A stretch of 64,000 bases of DNA from Imbricaverruca yamaguchii (taxonomy: Eukaryota; Arthropoda; Thecostraca; Neoverrucidae): positions 1,527,501 through 1,591,500 of the forward strand of contig JAOTOL010001570.1 of assembly GCA_034440575.1 (NCBI GenBank), written 5' to 3'. This document shows, in pieces, positions 33,572 to 43,962 of the stretch. Position numbers and translations under genes: made by a program. Positions within the stretch are counted from its first letter, which is position 1. Each line of letters opens with the position of its first letter. A model generated the notes under the pieces. That model did no database searches. It worked only from the letters and a program-made list of their open reading frames with translations, and was not told the origin of the DNA.

Positions 33572-33783
33572 ACAGTTGCCAACCGGAAGACGAGTGAGCT
33601 TTGTGCTCACAACGTTCTCGGCTAACTTGACGATCACGCTCAAAACGTTCATCGGCCAGAAATTCCTGGGTGCCTTGCAGCCGCCTGACTTGTGCGAGTC
33701 GGTGCAATTGCCATACGTTTCCCATAGAGGGGACAGACTATCGGGTACCAAAGACAAGTTGGTCACGCGGAGTAGGTGGGAGC

Positions 33784-33968
33784 TTGTTTGTTTGTTTATC
33801 GGGTGGTCCACGACGCACTTTCTGCACATTCACGGCTAATGGCGCCGCCCACACTGCTTCGCCGGCGGGCCGCGGGATTGGGAAATGTCCTGAGCGGCGC
33901 TAGTGTCGAACCCGGGACCTTTGGTACCCAGAGCCCAAACCTTAACCACTCGGCCATCCCCGCCCCGA
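33784..33968 (-). mobile_element. SINE family A, full length
   Basis: Tail complement at 33784 and head to about 33966. Short direct repeats 'tgggagc' at 33777-33783 and 33969-33975 are a likely target duplication. Confidence 0.92.
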
Positions 33969-34095
33969 TGGGAGCCTGGCGAGGCACCGCCGCGTCGGCT
34001 CCACGACGCCGCGCCGCCATCGCTAGTCCTGGAGCAGCTCGTGCAGGCCGACGCAGGACCCAGCTCAGACAGGGCGGCCGGCCGCACGGCGATGT

Positions 34096-34371
34096 TGGTT
34101 GGTTGGTTGGGTTGGTTGGTTGGTTGCTGGTTGGTTGGTTGGTTGCTGGTTGGTTGGTTGGTTGCTGGTTGGTTGGTTGGTTGCTGGTTGGTTGGTTGGT
34201 TGCTGGTTGGTTGGTTGGTTGCTGGTTGTACGACACAGCGACCGTTAAGTCACGCAGAATCGCCAATCTCCCACGCCAATTGGTCGCGGGCGAAGAACGG
34301 CGACAGGTGAGACTCGAACCCACAGCCTTTCGACTGTGAGACGAGCGACTTACCCCTAGGCTACTCGTCCA
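34096..34371 (-). mobile_element. SINE family B with expanded tail
   Basis: The minus copy's (AACC)n tail has grown to about 130 bp (34096-34225) as an array of 'ttggttggttggttgctgg' units. Head, B box (gggttcgagtc on minus) and body are present at 34226-34371. Confidence 0.92.
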
Positions 34372-34444
34372 CACCGCGCGGTGAAGGCCTCGCTGGGTAC
34401 GGCGGGCGGTGACGATGAGCTTCGGCGGCGGCTGTTCCGACTCA

Positions 34445-34588
34445 TTGTTTGTTTATTGGTTGGTTCACGACACACTTTATGCACATTCACGGCTAATGGC
34501 GCCGCCCACACTGTTTCGCCGGTGGGCCGCGGGATTGGGAAATGTCCTGAGTGGCGCTAGAGTCGAACCCGGGACCTTTGGTACCCAT
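34445..34588 (-). mobile_element. SINE family A, 5'-truncated, 12-bp target duplication
   Basis: TGTTCCGACTCA at 34433-34444 and 34589-34600 flank a copy that stops within the tRNA-like head (after 'ggtaccca'). The truncated 5' end with a perfect target duplication is the signature of incomplete target-primed reverse transcription. Confidence 0.93.
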
Positions 34589-34659
34589 TGTTCCGACTCA
34601 GTGTTAGAGCTGGCACCGAGGGGCTCTCCTCTCACACGCCGGCCGAGCTCGGGCAGGGT

Positions 34660-34843
34660 GGCCGGCCGAGTGGTTAAGGTGTCGGACTCTGGGTACCAAA
34701 AGTCCCGGGTTCGACACTAGCACCGCTCAGGACATTTCCCAATCCCGCGGCCCACCGGCGAAACAGTGTGGGCGGCGCCATTAGCCGTGAATGTGCATCA
34801 AGTGTGTCGTGAACCACCCAATAAACAAACAAACAAACAAACG
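34660..34843 (+). mobile_element. SINE family A, full length
   Basis: Head 'ggccgagtggttaaggtgtc', B box 'gggttcgacac', long (AAAC)n tail. The sequences on both sides ('gagctcgggcagggtggccg' and 'gagctcaggcagggcggccg') could be a long target duplication or two copies of the tandem host segment. Confidence 0.92.
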
Positions 34844-35161
34844 AGCTCAGGCAGGGCGGCCGACCACGCGGTGAAGGCCTCGCTTGGTACGGCGGGCGGC
34901 GGCGGCGGCGGCGGCGGATCTCGGTGTCAGAGCCGGCACCGAGGAGCTCTCCGCTGTCACTCGCCGGCCAACGGTGGCGAAGTGGTCGTTGAAGATGTCG
35001 GCGGCAGCCACGGCGAGTTCACCATCTTGTATGGCGGTCTGTGGGGGTGGCGTCGAGAGTGTGCTTCTGTAGGCTCGGCCTCATCTCCTTCACGGACGAC
35101 GGCTTGCCGAATGTTTCATATATAATTTGCTTGCCACGATTCCCGCCTTACAGCTGGCTAA

Positions 35162-35485
35162 GTGGGCGCCATCTTGGGCTCTCGGTGGACGGCGGTGACC
35201 TGTCAGGGTGTGCAGAACGGAGGTCCGTATATCTTGCTATATTGCCTGTGTAATATACCGTGCATAGACTGCAAGACCGTGTGTTCCAGTGGCGAATACG
35301 TTCAGGACACGAAGAAACACAACACCGAAGAATTCGCCGCGGGCTCTGGCAAGACGTCGCTGGACTTCATTTCGACGATCGCCGAGTGCTCGCTTGCTGA
35401 CGGCTGTGCCCGGTGGGTCACGCTCACGCCGGGCTGCATTTCGTCTCGCCGCAGGTCGACTAGACCAGTGTTAAATTATTTGTAA
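35162..35485 (+). pseudogene. Possible Penelope-type GIY-YIG endonuclease fragment
   Basis: The frame contains CNIPCIDCKTVCSSGEYVQD. Penelope-like elements end in a GIY-YIG domain whose start often reads IPC-x2-C-x3-Y-x-GE. Here IPC, Cys and GE are kept, but the Tyr is Cys and there is one extra residue. Nothing before or after supports it clearly, and a chance match or an unknown host frame is equally possible. Confidence 0.25.
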
Positions 35486-35647
35486 AATATGGTGGAATAT
35501 ACCACTTTCTGAACACTAAATCGCCATCCTTCTGCGGGGAAGTGTCGGCATCCTGCTTCTTGATGCGTGCTAATGAAATCTTCGTGTCTTCTTTCTAAGA
35601 GTACCTCATTTGTTAGTAGCATTATTATGCTCTCGATAAGGGATGAT

Positions 35648-35705
35648 CGGGCGCTATATGATCAACATGGTCGATGCGCCCTAAAGCCCAAATAACTAAC
35701 TAACT
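35648..35705 (+). mobile_element. SINE family E, 5'-truncated, 10-bp target duplication
   Basis: AAGGGATGAT occurs at 35638-35647 and 35706-35715 around a 58-bp insert with 'gatgcgccctaaagcccaaa' and (TAAC)n tail. This is the clearest evidence that the family E 3' end is mobile. Confidence 0.85.
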
Positions 35706-35715
35706 AAGGGATGAT

Positions 35716-36536
35716 GATACACGAACATTTCGCAATGCAACTTGTAAAGGGATTATCGATAATACGATACGGCATACAGCACCAGTGTATAGAATAGGTT
35801 TTTTCTCGTTCTCCCGAATATAGCTATTCCTAAATTATGAATCTAAAAAACTAATGAAGGTGCAGCCATGAGTACACCATGGGATAAAATTTGAGTCTGA
35901 AAGACATCAAAAGGATTTGAAATGATACTAATTCCATAAACAATTTCGACATCCTACTGTGCTCGTTTCGACATCTCACACCGAACGAAAGACCATTATT
36001 TTAACACTGGACTAGACCCTCATTGGTCGCCAGGGATGGTTTCTCGGCGTGGCACAGCTCAACGCGTCTTAAGGACTGCTCACACCTGATGTAATCTCGA
36101 CGCAAAAAAGCCAGCGCAATGACGGACTAGGCGTAATCCCGGCGCACATGTTAAGACATGTTGCAACTTACAAGCTGAAAAACCGCGGCCGATGTGGCCC
36201 CAACCCGCCGAAGCTCAGCAAATATGGCAACCGCAGCTTATTCCGAGAAGTCTGTCGACCGTGCGTCAAGGCCGCTGGTTCGCCGAGCGGAAAGAGTTGA
36301 GAAAACCCAACGTTGTCCGCTCGGAAATCGCCAGCGTTTTGTAGGACTCGGCGGACAACTGACGCAGGGCTGGTGCTGGAGAATCGGCAAACTCATTGGG
36401 CCCCATGCTAAATGTCCGCTAGCTTTGTGTCGATTCTGACAAGTGCGTCGAGATTACGCTAGATGTGAACAGTCCTTTAATGAGCCGTACTCGTTAATCA
36501 CCACATTCTATGTCCGTGCAGATGCAGCGTATATGC
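35716..36536. other. No gene recognised
   Basis: A/T-rich to 35990, then more G/C-rich. The 36194-36439 (+) frame has no recognised domain. No repeat structure was seen. Confidence 0.4.
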
Positions 36537-36590
36537 TGATTGATTATTTGGGTTTACGGGTGCGCCGACTACGAGGTGTAGCGTATACGT
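36537..36590 (-). mobile_element. SINE family E, 3' fragment, diverged
   Basis: Reads 'tgattatttgggtttacggg' then 'tgcgccgactacgaggtgta' on plus, the complement of the family E end. It is followed by short 'gtgtatatgtt' repeats (36596-36650). Confidence 0.55.
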
Positions 36591-36878
36591 TGCAGTGTAT
36601 ATGTTATCAAAGTGTATATGTTGCAAATGCAGTGTATATGTTATCAAATTGTGTCCTATCCGATTGATCAAGTTCACGCCAATGTGCTTCGAGTAAATCG
36701 GGGCAGGGGTCGTCAAAGCTGACCGCCCGCCGTGACCTCGGCATCCAGAAGCTCGGCTTCAGCTTGTGCTTGGTCAACGGGGTCACAGCGTAATGAGGTC
36801 ATGGTCGCCAAGGGTTTATCGTTACGTCTTCATACCAGGTAGTGGAAAAAAAAGTATGTGGTTATTTAGTGCCTTTTC
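36591..36878. other. Short unassigned spacer with 'gtgtatatgttgcaaat' repeats
   Basis: The words 'gtgtatatgtt' recur at about 36596, 36611 and 36633. There is no gene. Confidence 0.4.
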
Positions 36879-36995
36879 ATGCCAGCATTACCTGAGTTCG
36901 AGGAGTTCACCGGTGACGGGAAAATTACTCTAGACCGACTAACGTATGACGACTGGGAGCGAAAGGTGGACTGGCGCATGTCTAGGCTACTGTGA
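36879..36995 (+). CDS. Small ORF of unknown origin, possibly gag-like
   Basis: A 38-codon frame starts ATG and reads MPALPEFEEFTGDGKITLDR, then acidic/basic residues and a stop. The 'F..FxGDG' start is reminiscent of the first residues of some retrotransposon Gag polyproteins. There is no LTR, protease or RT nearby. Function is not claimed. Confidence 0.2.
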   Translation: MPALPEFEEFTGDGKITLDRLTYDDWERKVDWRMSRLL

Positions 36996-37079
36996 TCGGT
37001 GAAGTAGATTGATCGACTTTCCCTGAAATGGTCATGACTCGACAGTTCATCTAAAAGTATTGCAATGAGCCACTTCGCT

Positions 37080-37390
37080 CAGATAGTCTCCAGTAACGAG
37101 GTGTACCCCTCACCTCACCCAGATGATCTCCGATAGCGAGGTGTACCCCATCTCGCCCAGATAGTCCCCGATAGCGGGGTGTACTCCACACCTCACACAG
37201 GTGGTCTTCGATAGCGAGATGTACACCATACCTCACCCAGACGGTCCTCAGTAACGAGGTATACTCCACACCTCATTCAGATGGTCTTCGATAGCGAGGT
37301 GTACCCCACACCTCACACAGATGGTCTTCGATAGCGAGGTGCACACCATACCTCACACAGATGGTCCCCGGTAGCGAGGTGTACCCCACA
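37080..37390. repeat. 40-bp minisatellite, ~8 units
   Basis: Units contain 'cgatagcgaggtgtacccca' then 'cacctcacacagatggtctt'. Divergence is moderate (ctc/cac, ccc/tcc changes). The two halves of the unit ('cgaggtgt' and 'acacctc') are weakly self-complementary. Confidence 0.9.
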
Positions 37391-37885
37391 CCTGATTACG
37401 ATGCACACCAGGTGGTACGGCCACAAAGCAGTCGAACTGCTGGCGATCCCTCTGCAGTGCGTGGGTGCATCTCCCCGCTCTGTGGTTTAGCTCCTGCTTG
37501 TTTGTCGCACCTATGACAGTGCTTCCGGGTAGAATTAGACGCTGCCGCCTCCCGCCGATGACCTCTAGAGGAAGCGGGGGCGTAGATTAACGCGGTGTTT
37601 CAAATGGATTTCCCAAAGTGCTCATCTCGTACGTAAAGTCGGTGTTTATAACGGAGCAATGTGTGTTCTACAGCACATTTCAAATGCCGTGCAAGTTGCG
37701 ATGTTGTAATCTGTGTGGTTGAGTTCCTGTTACCCTTTACGTGGATGCCTGGTACTCTGGAAATGTCACCCTGCTAGACGTGTACGTACCTCACGTGCCT
37801 CGCTCTGCCGTATACGCTGGAAACGCGCCCACTGTTCGACACATCACTGATACCTCGCGCGTCTGTTGATGTGAAGGTTACTCTC
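37391..37885. other. No gene recognised
   Basis: Unique-looking flank of the foldback-like element. No domain-bearing frame or repeat was seen. Confidence 0.4.
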
Positions 37886-38696
37886 ATCGAAATTAGTTGA
37901 TTGTATCATGTCGAGGACAAGTTGTGTGTTTTTATGCGAAGAAGCAGGTTAAATTTCCAAACTTTGCAAGAAAAAAGACGGTAGGCAAGTTCGTTTCGCC
38001 TGGCTGCGATAGTCTAGAATCTGTCTCGCTTGTGCGGTAACTGGTTCTCAAATCCAACAAGTTCTCAAATCCAACAAGTTCTCATACCCAACAAATTCTC
38101 AAATCCAACAAGTTGTCAAGTTCAACAAGTTATCTATCACCGATAGATATTTTCGCACTGCGTTCAAAAACATTATATTTCGCCTTATCAAAAATATTAT
38201 CTCACCGGTGGCTTAGAGAGCGTGGATACAGACGATGCGCTCGAATTCAGAGCGAACAATAATGCTGGCGTACTCGCACACACCCAATGTCACCGAAGGT
38301 CAACTAAAAAAAAAAACGACCCCAACGTCAATGAAGGTCCACTCAGAACAATGAACCAGAATGATTCGGGCAGGGCAATGACATGCGAACATTGTAGTCC
38401 GGCTGTCCCTTCCGCGAAAACACCCGACATGCCACTGCTGGCTTTTATGTGATGGGCTGCGAACATCAGCTGGTTTCGCAAAAAAGTGACTCGAATTGTT
38501 GTCATGAATCGCATTATAATTCCTTCACATGACATGACATTCCTATATTCCCATAACCAATAATTGTCCGAATAATGCTCCATGAGCTATGCGATAACTG
38601 AACGGAGTTTGTTTAGCCCTCCAGAAAATATAACCTGATTTATTTATAATTACAATATTTATTCTGGCATAAGCGTCACCATGCTGGGAGTATGAC

Positions 38697-39028
38697 CGTC
38701 ACTGCCTTAGGGGCGCCAACGTCACCGCCTCAGGGGCGCCACCGTCACCGCCTTAGGGGCGCCACCGTCACCGCTTTAGGGGCGCCACCGTCACCGCCTT
38801 AGGGGCGCCACCGTCACCGCCTTAGGGGCGCCACCGTCACCGCCTTAGGGGCGCCACCGTCACCGCCTTAGGGGCGCCACCGTCGCCGCCTTAGGGGCGC
38901 CACCGTCACCGCCTTAGGGGCGCCACCGTCACCGCCTTAGGGGCGCCACCGTCACCGCCTTAGGGGCGCCACCGTCACCGCCTTAGGGGCGCCACCGTCA
39001 CCGCCTCAGGGGCGCCACCGTCACCGCT
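38697..39028. repeat. 23-bp minisatellite, ~14 units, inside foldback-like element
   Basis: Units 'ggggcgccaccgtcaccgcc' plus tta, nearly identical. Each contains GGCGCC. The homogeneity contrasts with the diverged arms around it, so the array expanded after the element inserted. Confidence 0.95.
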
Positions 39029-39177
39029 GCAGTCGCGTCTGGTGACAGGCCGGCGCCAGCCTTGCGGCGGCGCGCCTAATCGCTCCCAGCGTGGCCACGC
39101 CTTCCGGCAGGTCGGGTTACCCCCCTTCGGACGACGGGGAGATCACGCGCCGCGCACCTCAGACGCGTGTCCAAGTG

Positions 39178-39208
39178 GCGCGCACGTCGTCGGAGCCGAC
39201 GTGCGCGC
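39178..39208. repeat. Perfect 12-bp G/C-rich hairpin
   Basis: GCGCGCACGTCG (39178-39189), loop tcggagc, complement at 39197-39208. It sits just inside the right arm of the foldback-like element. Confidence 0.9.
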
Positions 39209-39747
39209 GAGACGCTCTCTGAGCCACAGCTTAGATAATATTTTTGATGAGGCCAAATAAGGCCAAATGTAATGTTTTTGAACGCGTTGCGAAAATTATC
39301 AATCGGTGATAGATTGCTTGTTGAATTTGACACCTTGATGAATTTGAGAAATTGTTGGATTTGAGAAATTGTTGGATTTCAGAAATTGTTGGATTTGAGA
39401 AATTGTTGGATTTGAGAAATTGTTGTTAGAAATTTTGTCTGAGAAATTGTTGGATTTGAGAAATTGTTGGATTTGAGAAATTGATTTATTCGAGAACCAG
39501 TTACCGCACATGCGAGACAAATTCTAGACTATCACGGCCAGGCGAAAGGAACTTGCCTACAGTCTTTTGTATTGCTAGGTTTGGAAATTTAACCTGCTTC
39601 TTCGCATAAAAATACGCAACTTATCCTTGACATGCTAAAATCAACTAATTTCGATTTCGTCGTTCGAGACGACGCGACGGTTGCCGCGCCGATGCCGACG
39701 CGATCGGCGGAGCGGCAGCGTGTTTGCGGAGATTGACGGGGGCCTCG

Positions 39748-40130
39748 GCAGCTCAGTCGGCAGTGTCGGACTCCTCATCGAAAGATTGTGGGTTCGAATC
39801 TCGCAACCGGCGGCATTGCCGAGTCCACCCGCGATCAATCGGCGTGAGCGGTTGGTGACGCTGTATGACCTAGCGGTTGTTTGTTTGTTTATTGGGTGAT
39901 TCACGACGCACTTTATGCACGATCACGGCTAATGGCGCCGCCCACACTGTTTCGCCGGTGGGCCGCGGGATTGGGAAATGTTCCGAGCGGCGCTAGTGTC
40001 GAACCCGGGACCTTTGGCACCCGGAGCCCAACACCTTAACCACTCTGCCACCCACACTCCGTGACCTAGCGATTGAATGCGTCGTTAAAGACCCCAAGGC
40101 TCTTCTTAATCTTCCGAGACTGACGGCTCG
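39748..40130 (+). mobile_element. SINE family D, split by a family A insertion
   Basis: The head 'cctcggcagctcagtcggca' and B box 'gggttcgaatctcg' give a tRNA-like start. The body continues 'ggcgtgagcggttggtgacg' to 39875 and resumes at 40072 ('attgaatgcgtcgttaaaga'). Relative order shows family D predates this family A copy. The 3' limit is approximate. Confidence 0.75.
39876..40061 (-). mobile_element. SINE family A nested in SINE D, target duplication
   Basis: TGACCTAGCG at 39866-39875 and 40062-40071 (14 bp with one change if extended by GTTG/ATTG) flanks a full-length minus copy. Confidence 0.95.
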
Positions 40131-40225
40131 GGCGCCGCGGGTGCCAGGTGTGCCGGCCTATGCCTCTGTTGTCTGCGATCCCCGCTGGCGGCGTGACGGT
40201 CGCCCTGAACAGCCGGCCGGCCGGC

Positions 40226-40275
40226 ATAAAGACATAAAGACATAAAGACATAAAGACATAAAGACATAAAGACAT
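40226..40275. repeat. (CATAAAGA)n, probable LINE 3' tail
   Basis: About 6-7 perfect copies of an 8-mer identical to the tail of the LINE at 40600. No LINE coding homology was recognised next to it, so it may be a severely 5'-truncated copy or an independent microsatellite. Confidence 0.8.
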
Positions 40276-40599
40276 AAAGACACCCAGTTCATCTACTGGG
40301 TCTTCTGGTGTGCTGGGAGACGGTCCAGTGACTGTCCTTCCTGCCGTGGACTCAGCTGACTTTCTTTTCGCTTCCATTTCCTTTTGCCACTTGAGGCCAT
40401 GCCATGCACGTTCTATCCCGACTTCTACGGAGTGCATTAATTAAGGTGAGTCTCTAAGTTAGATCATATTTTTGACCATGCTTTCGTTGAGCTGGTGGCT
40501 TGACAGGTTGACTAGCCGGGGTACTTTGCTTGTGTCAAGGCGTTCTATGTCCGTTGGATCTGCCTCACTGTTCTGCGATGTTGGGTGACTCCGGGTTAT

Positions 40600-41010
40600 G
40601 ATAAAGACATACAGACATAAAGACATAAAAGATTAGTGCGACTATGAGCCACAAGGGCCCTTCTTGGTTGCACTCTGCACACTGAACCAGTCGCCCACCA
40701 AATCTGTCCATCAGCCCTCAATCCTGTAATACTGATATAATATATAATGTAATACTGTAATCATGTAATACTGTAATCCTGTAATACTGTAATCCTGTAA
40801 TACTGTAATACAATCCTGTGATACTGAAAAGCAAGCCCTCTATTCTTATAATGATTGTCTATGCTGTTTTTAAAGATGTTCAATGTGCTGCTTCTGCCAA
40901 TGCTTTCTGGAAGCTGGTTCCAGTGTTCTACTACCCTGTCGGTGAAGAAAGTCTGCCTTAACCTTGTTCTGTGCACTATCAGCCACGCGGACATTTGTTT
41001 ATGATTTATG
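40600..41010 (-). pseudogene. CR1/L2-like LINE, 3' end
   Basis: Minus-strand residues HRTRLRQTFFTDRVVEHWNQ and SSTLNIFKNSIDNHYKNRGL are the RT C-terminus seen at 51899-52500. The 3' UTR 'aagggcccttgtggctcata' complement and the (CATAAAGA)n-type tail match the same family. A (taatactgtaatcctg)n microsatellite (about 40722-40825) has expanded inside it. It is 5'-truncated at about 41010. Confidence 0.88.
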
Positions 41011-41974
41011 TCCGGCGTCACCGCCATCATGGAGAGATCACGTCGTCCCAGGGCGTGCCGCCGACTCGGAAAACAGATGGAGATTTCGACGCCCGAGGGA
41101 AACAGCTGGGATTAATTACGGAAGCAATTTATGAGTAGGAAAATCTGCATAACTCGGTGTCGTCACCGACCATTCATGGATGACTTATTCGTTAGCATTG
41201 TCAGAATCCCGCGATTGTCCAGCCGCATGTTTTTGTGACGTCATTTCACCTATTCGAAGCTGGCCGGGTGTCAAAATGTTCACACAACATATCTGAGTAA
41301 CCAGCCTTCGATTTCTTTCCATTATCAGATGGACCACGGATGTACTCTTTTGGTACAATTTTGGATTTTATTCTGAGTGATTTGGGGAAACATTCACTAG
41401 TTATATAGCATAAAAATTACATGGCTCAGTTTTTGTCCAATTTTTAAAAGGTACACCATTTGGCTTTACTTGTCATCCACTATCTTCCTCTGAATACAAT
41501 CTTTTCAATGTTCAATGTTCAATGTATTTGACTCTGAATGGAAGGTGAACAAAAAGAGGCGGAACCGTGTTCCCAGCAAGTAAAAATGAAAGGATGGATC
41601 TTTGCTACGCCATTTAGCACATCAACTCATCTATACTGGAACACAAATTATTGGGGCGACGGAGCGAGGGAAACATTGACCGCACTTTACAAGAAATACG
41701 AAATTCTGGCGCACTCCGCAGCTGAAATTCCTCTTTCTAACATACAATCGTAATAAGCATAATTTATGTGACGACTCGACTGTTATGGGGTGGTTTCCAC
41801 GACAAATGAACAGTTTGCTCAAGCCACCAGCGCCAGCTCACCCGCCGTCCCCTCCACCGCCTCCCGTCTTGTTTTCGCCGCGCTCCGTGGTCCGCAATCC
41901 TGACTCTCCTCAGATCAGATGTTGCGCTGTCCCCCCCCGCATCACGACACCCCAGCATAACTGGGTCACGTAGT
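41011..41974. other. No gene recognised
   Basis: The text 'agaatcccgcgattgtccag' (41204) and 'gacgtcatttcacctattcg' (41237) recurs, slightly changed, at 44695-44760. It is therefore an unnamed dispersed repeat of about 90 bp. Confidence 0.4.
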
Positions 41975-42118
41975 CATAGTCATAGTCATAGTCGATTTAT
42001 TAGGTCTCACATAATGTGGCTTTTGCCCTCTCGTCAATACATTTCTATAAAACTGCATACATAATCCTATTTTTCATATCAATAAACAAGAGTCAATTAA
42101 AAATAATATAGACATCAA
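41975..42118 (-). mobile_element. LINE 3' end with (CTATGA)n tail
   Basis: On plus, 'catagtcatagtcatagtcg' is followed by 'atttattaggtctcacataa' and 'tgtggcttttgccctctcg'. On minus this is a 3' UTR ending in a 6-bp tandem tail, as in the CR1-group copies at 2016 and 59466. No coding part is left. Confidence 0.6.
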
Positions 42119-42640
42119 TCACGCTTGATCACCTCGTGATCGTTCGATCACCCGCGATCGAACGCCCCCAAACCTCCCCCCGCGCCGCGCCCTCTTAAGG
42201 GAAACACTTAAGGACCGCGGGCCCACATCCTGTGGCTGCGACGGTGCTCCTGGACGACACACGCACGACGCTTGATGGAGCACGCCAGCGTAGGTGGGAC
42301 ACCGACGACGTTGCTTCCGGATCGAACTCGTGCGTCCCAACATGGCATCAATTTGACACGTCACGACACCTCCATGCGACTGCGTCTCGGGCCATAGCCA
42401 TCATGCATCACAGCGTGCGTCGCTACTGGTCGCGGCGTCTGCCGCCGGGTGTGGCTCTGTTATTCGACCGTTGGGCACCACCATTCGGGAGAGCTGCTCG
42501 ATCACCCGACACCAATGGACGCTGACGGGAGCCAGCCGGAGTGAAATTGGCTGTCGACACTCGGACACTGCATGGACATCAGCGGCTCGCCGCTATGATA
42601 GGAAAACACCGCTTTTTTGTCACGAGCGCGAGGTATTGGG
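42119..42640. other. No gene; short palindromes near 42135-42170
   Basis: CGTTCGATC and GATCGAACG form a 9-bp hairpin near 42140-42165. No coding or RNA feature was recognised. Confidence 0.4.
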
Positions 42641-42687
<47 letters not shown>

Positions 42688-43069
42688 CGAGAGAGGGAGA
42701 GGTAAATGGAGAGAGAGAGAGAGGGACAGGGAGAGGAGAGAGAGAGAGAGGGAGAGGGAGATGGAGAGAGATAAAGTGAGAGCGAGAGCGAGAGAGAGAG
42801 GGAGATAGAGGGAGGGAGGGAGGGAGGGGAGAGGGAGAGGGAGAGGGAGAGGGAGAGGGAGAGAGGGAGAGGGGAGGGAGAGGGAGGGAAGAGGGAGAGG
42901 GAGAGGGAGAGAGATAAAATGAGAGCGAGAGCGAGAGAGGGGGAGATAGAGGGAGAGGGAGAGGGAGGGAGGGAGGGGGAGGGAGAGGGAGAGGGAGAGG
43001 GAGGGAGGGGAGAGGGAGAGGGAGAGGGATGTAGAGGGAGAGGGAGAGGGAGAGGGAGAGGGAAAGGGG
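42641..43069. repeat. GA-rich microsatellite block, ~430 bp
   Basis: (GA)n passing into (GGGAGA)n. One strand is pure purine apart from a few t and c, so triplex-forming potential is high. Long Arg/Glu- and Ser/Pro-rich frames across it are artefacts. Confidence 0.97.
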
Positions 43070-43962
43070 GAGACGCAGCAGAGACGGACTCCGTTCCCGG
43101 ACGAATGCAGCAGGTGGTCGACAACGCTGGCGGATGGTCACGACATTGGGCCGCAGGAGCAGCCATCATTGCTTCAATGTCGGAAGCAGTGCTCTGTAGG
43201 CTGCGTTTGTATCTTCGTCTTTGACAACGAAGCAGGTCTACACAGGCGCGATGCGCCATCATGCATTATCCACCCTCGGCATGTAGCATACAAAACTGCG
43301 CAATACACTATCCACTAAGCCTCCCACTCCCCCCCCCCCCCTGCTCGCGCAAGGCGGAGGGCGCAGCGCCCCAACGCCGCATGCGTTCCGCCGCACCCGC
43401 GTGCAACTCTTCAATGATGCCATGAAATCAGCGGTACGCACAATGAATGCATTTTTAGACCGATATTGTCATCTGCACAAAACAAGAAAATTCCACAGGG
43501 AAAATGTGTTATGAAAAGAATCGCGAGGGAGGAGAATTTCCAGAGAATGCAGTATAATGGAGGGGGTGATGCATGGGAAAAATGCACCGAGTACAGCTCA
43601 ATTGCTGTCAGTGGAAGAACTTCGTCAATGCGCACGGCCTTAGGATATGATGGCGGGTAGGAAAGGGAAATTCTGTGCAAAAGCTGATTCGCTGCAATTC
43701 AACTCTTTCACTCCACAAGGGTGCACATACGATGTTTTCCCGCACGTGTACAGAAATACCCGTAGCGTCAGAGTGGCACACGCTGCGCTCTCAGGCGCTG
43801 TAGCCCGAGTCACTCATGTCGAACGTGTTCGGCCGGCTTGCGGTCGCGTCTTCATTGGCGCGTTACGAAGGCACAGTTCGTGCCGAGGTTCGCCAGTCGT
43901 GAGCGATGGCGGCGCAAACATCAAGTGTGTCGCATCGAAACACGTCGGCGGGGCATGAAGTG
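43070..43962. other. No gene recognised
   Basis: A C12-13 homopolymer occurs at about 43330-43341. The 43647-43958 (+) frame runs into the next satellite and has no family signature. Confidence 0.4.

Larger units (their letters stand above)
34062..35000. repeat. GC-rich host segment in 2-3 tandem copies, each split by SINEs
   Basis: 'gctcagacagggcggccg' (34063), 'gctcgggcagggtggccg' (34647) and 'gctcaggcagggcggccg' (34846) mark unit starts. 'gtgaaggcctcgctgggtac' (34381) and 'gtgaaggcctcgcttggtac' (34871) mark the next block. 'ctggcaccgaggggctctcc' and 'ccggcaccgaggagctctcc' mark the third. A (CGG)n-like run sits at 34895-34917. Confidence 0.75.
37886..39655. mobile_element. Foldback-like element with long inverted arms, 1,770 bp
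   Basis: The left arm 37886-38222 and right arm 39212-39655 are diverged reverse complements. Outer ends are ATCGAAATTAGTTGATT and its complement. Inner landmarks include 'tttttatgcgaag', 'gcaggttaaatttccaaac', 'tcaaaaatattatct' and 'cttagagagcg'. Each arm carries a subterminal 17-bp tandem repeat ('ctcaaatccaacaagtt' on the left, its complement 'gagaaattgttggattt' on the right), about 5 units left and 9-10 right. The centre holds a 23-bp satellite and a 12-bp G/C hairpin but no transposase. Long TIRs with subterminal tandem repeats resemble Foldback/Galileo elements of flies. The target duplication was not resolved. Confidence 0.85.

Noticed and set aside
33603..33700. Histone H3-like words (KSGGCKAPRN) upstream of H2B
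   Set aside because: Only about ten residues resemble H3's KSTGGKAPRK and nothing else of H3 follows.
40066..40437. 123-codon minus frame next to a LINE-like tail
   Set aside because: It reads through the (CATAAAGA)n repeat and SINE sequence and shows no RT motif.
42579..43262. Ser/Pro-rich and Arg/Glu-rich frames
   Set aside because: Direct translation of (GA)n and (GGGAGA)n low-complexity DNA.
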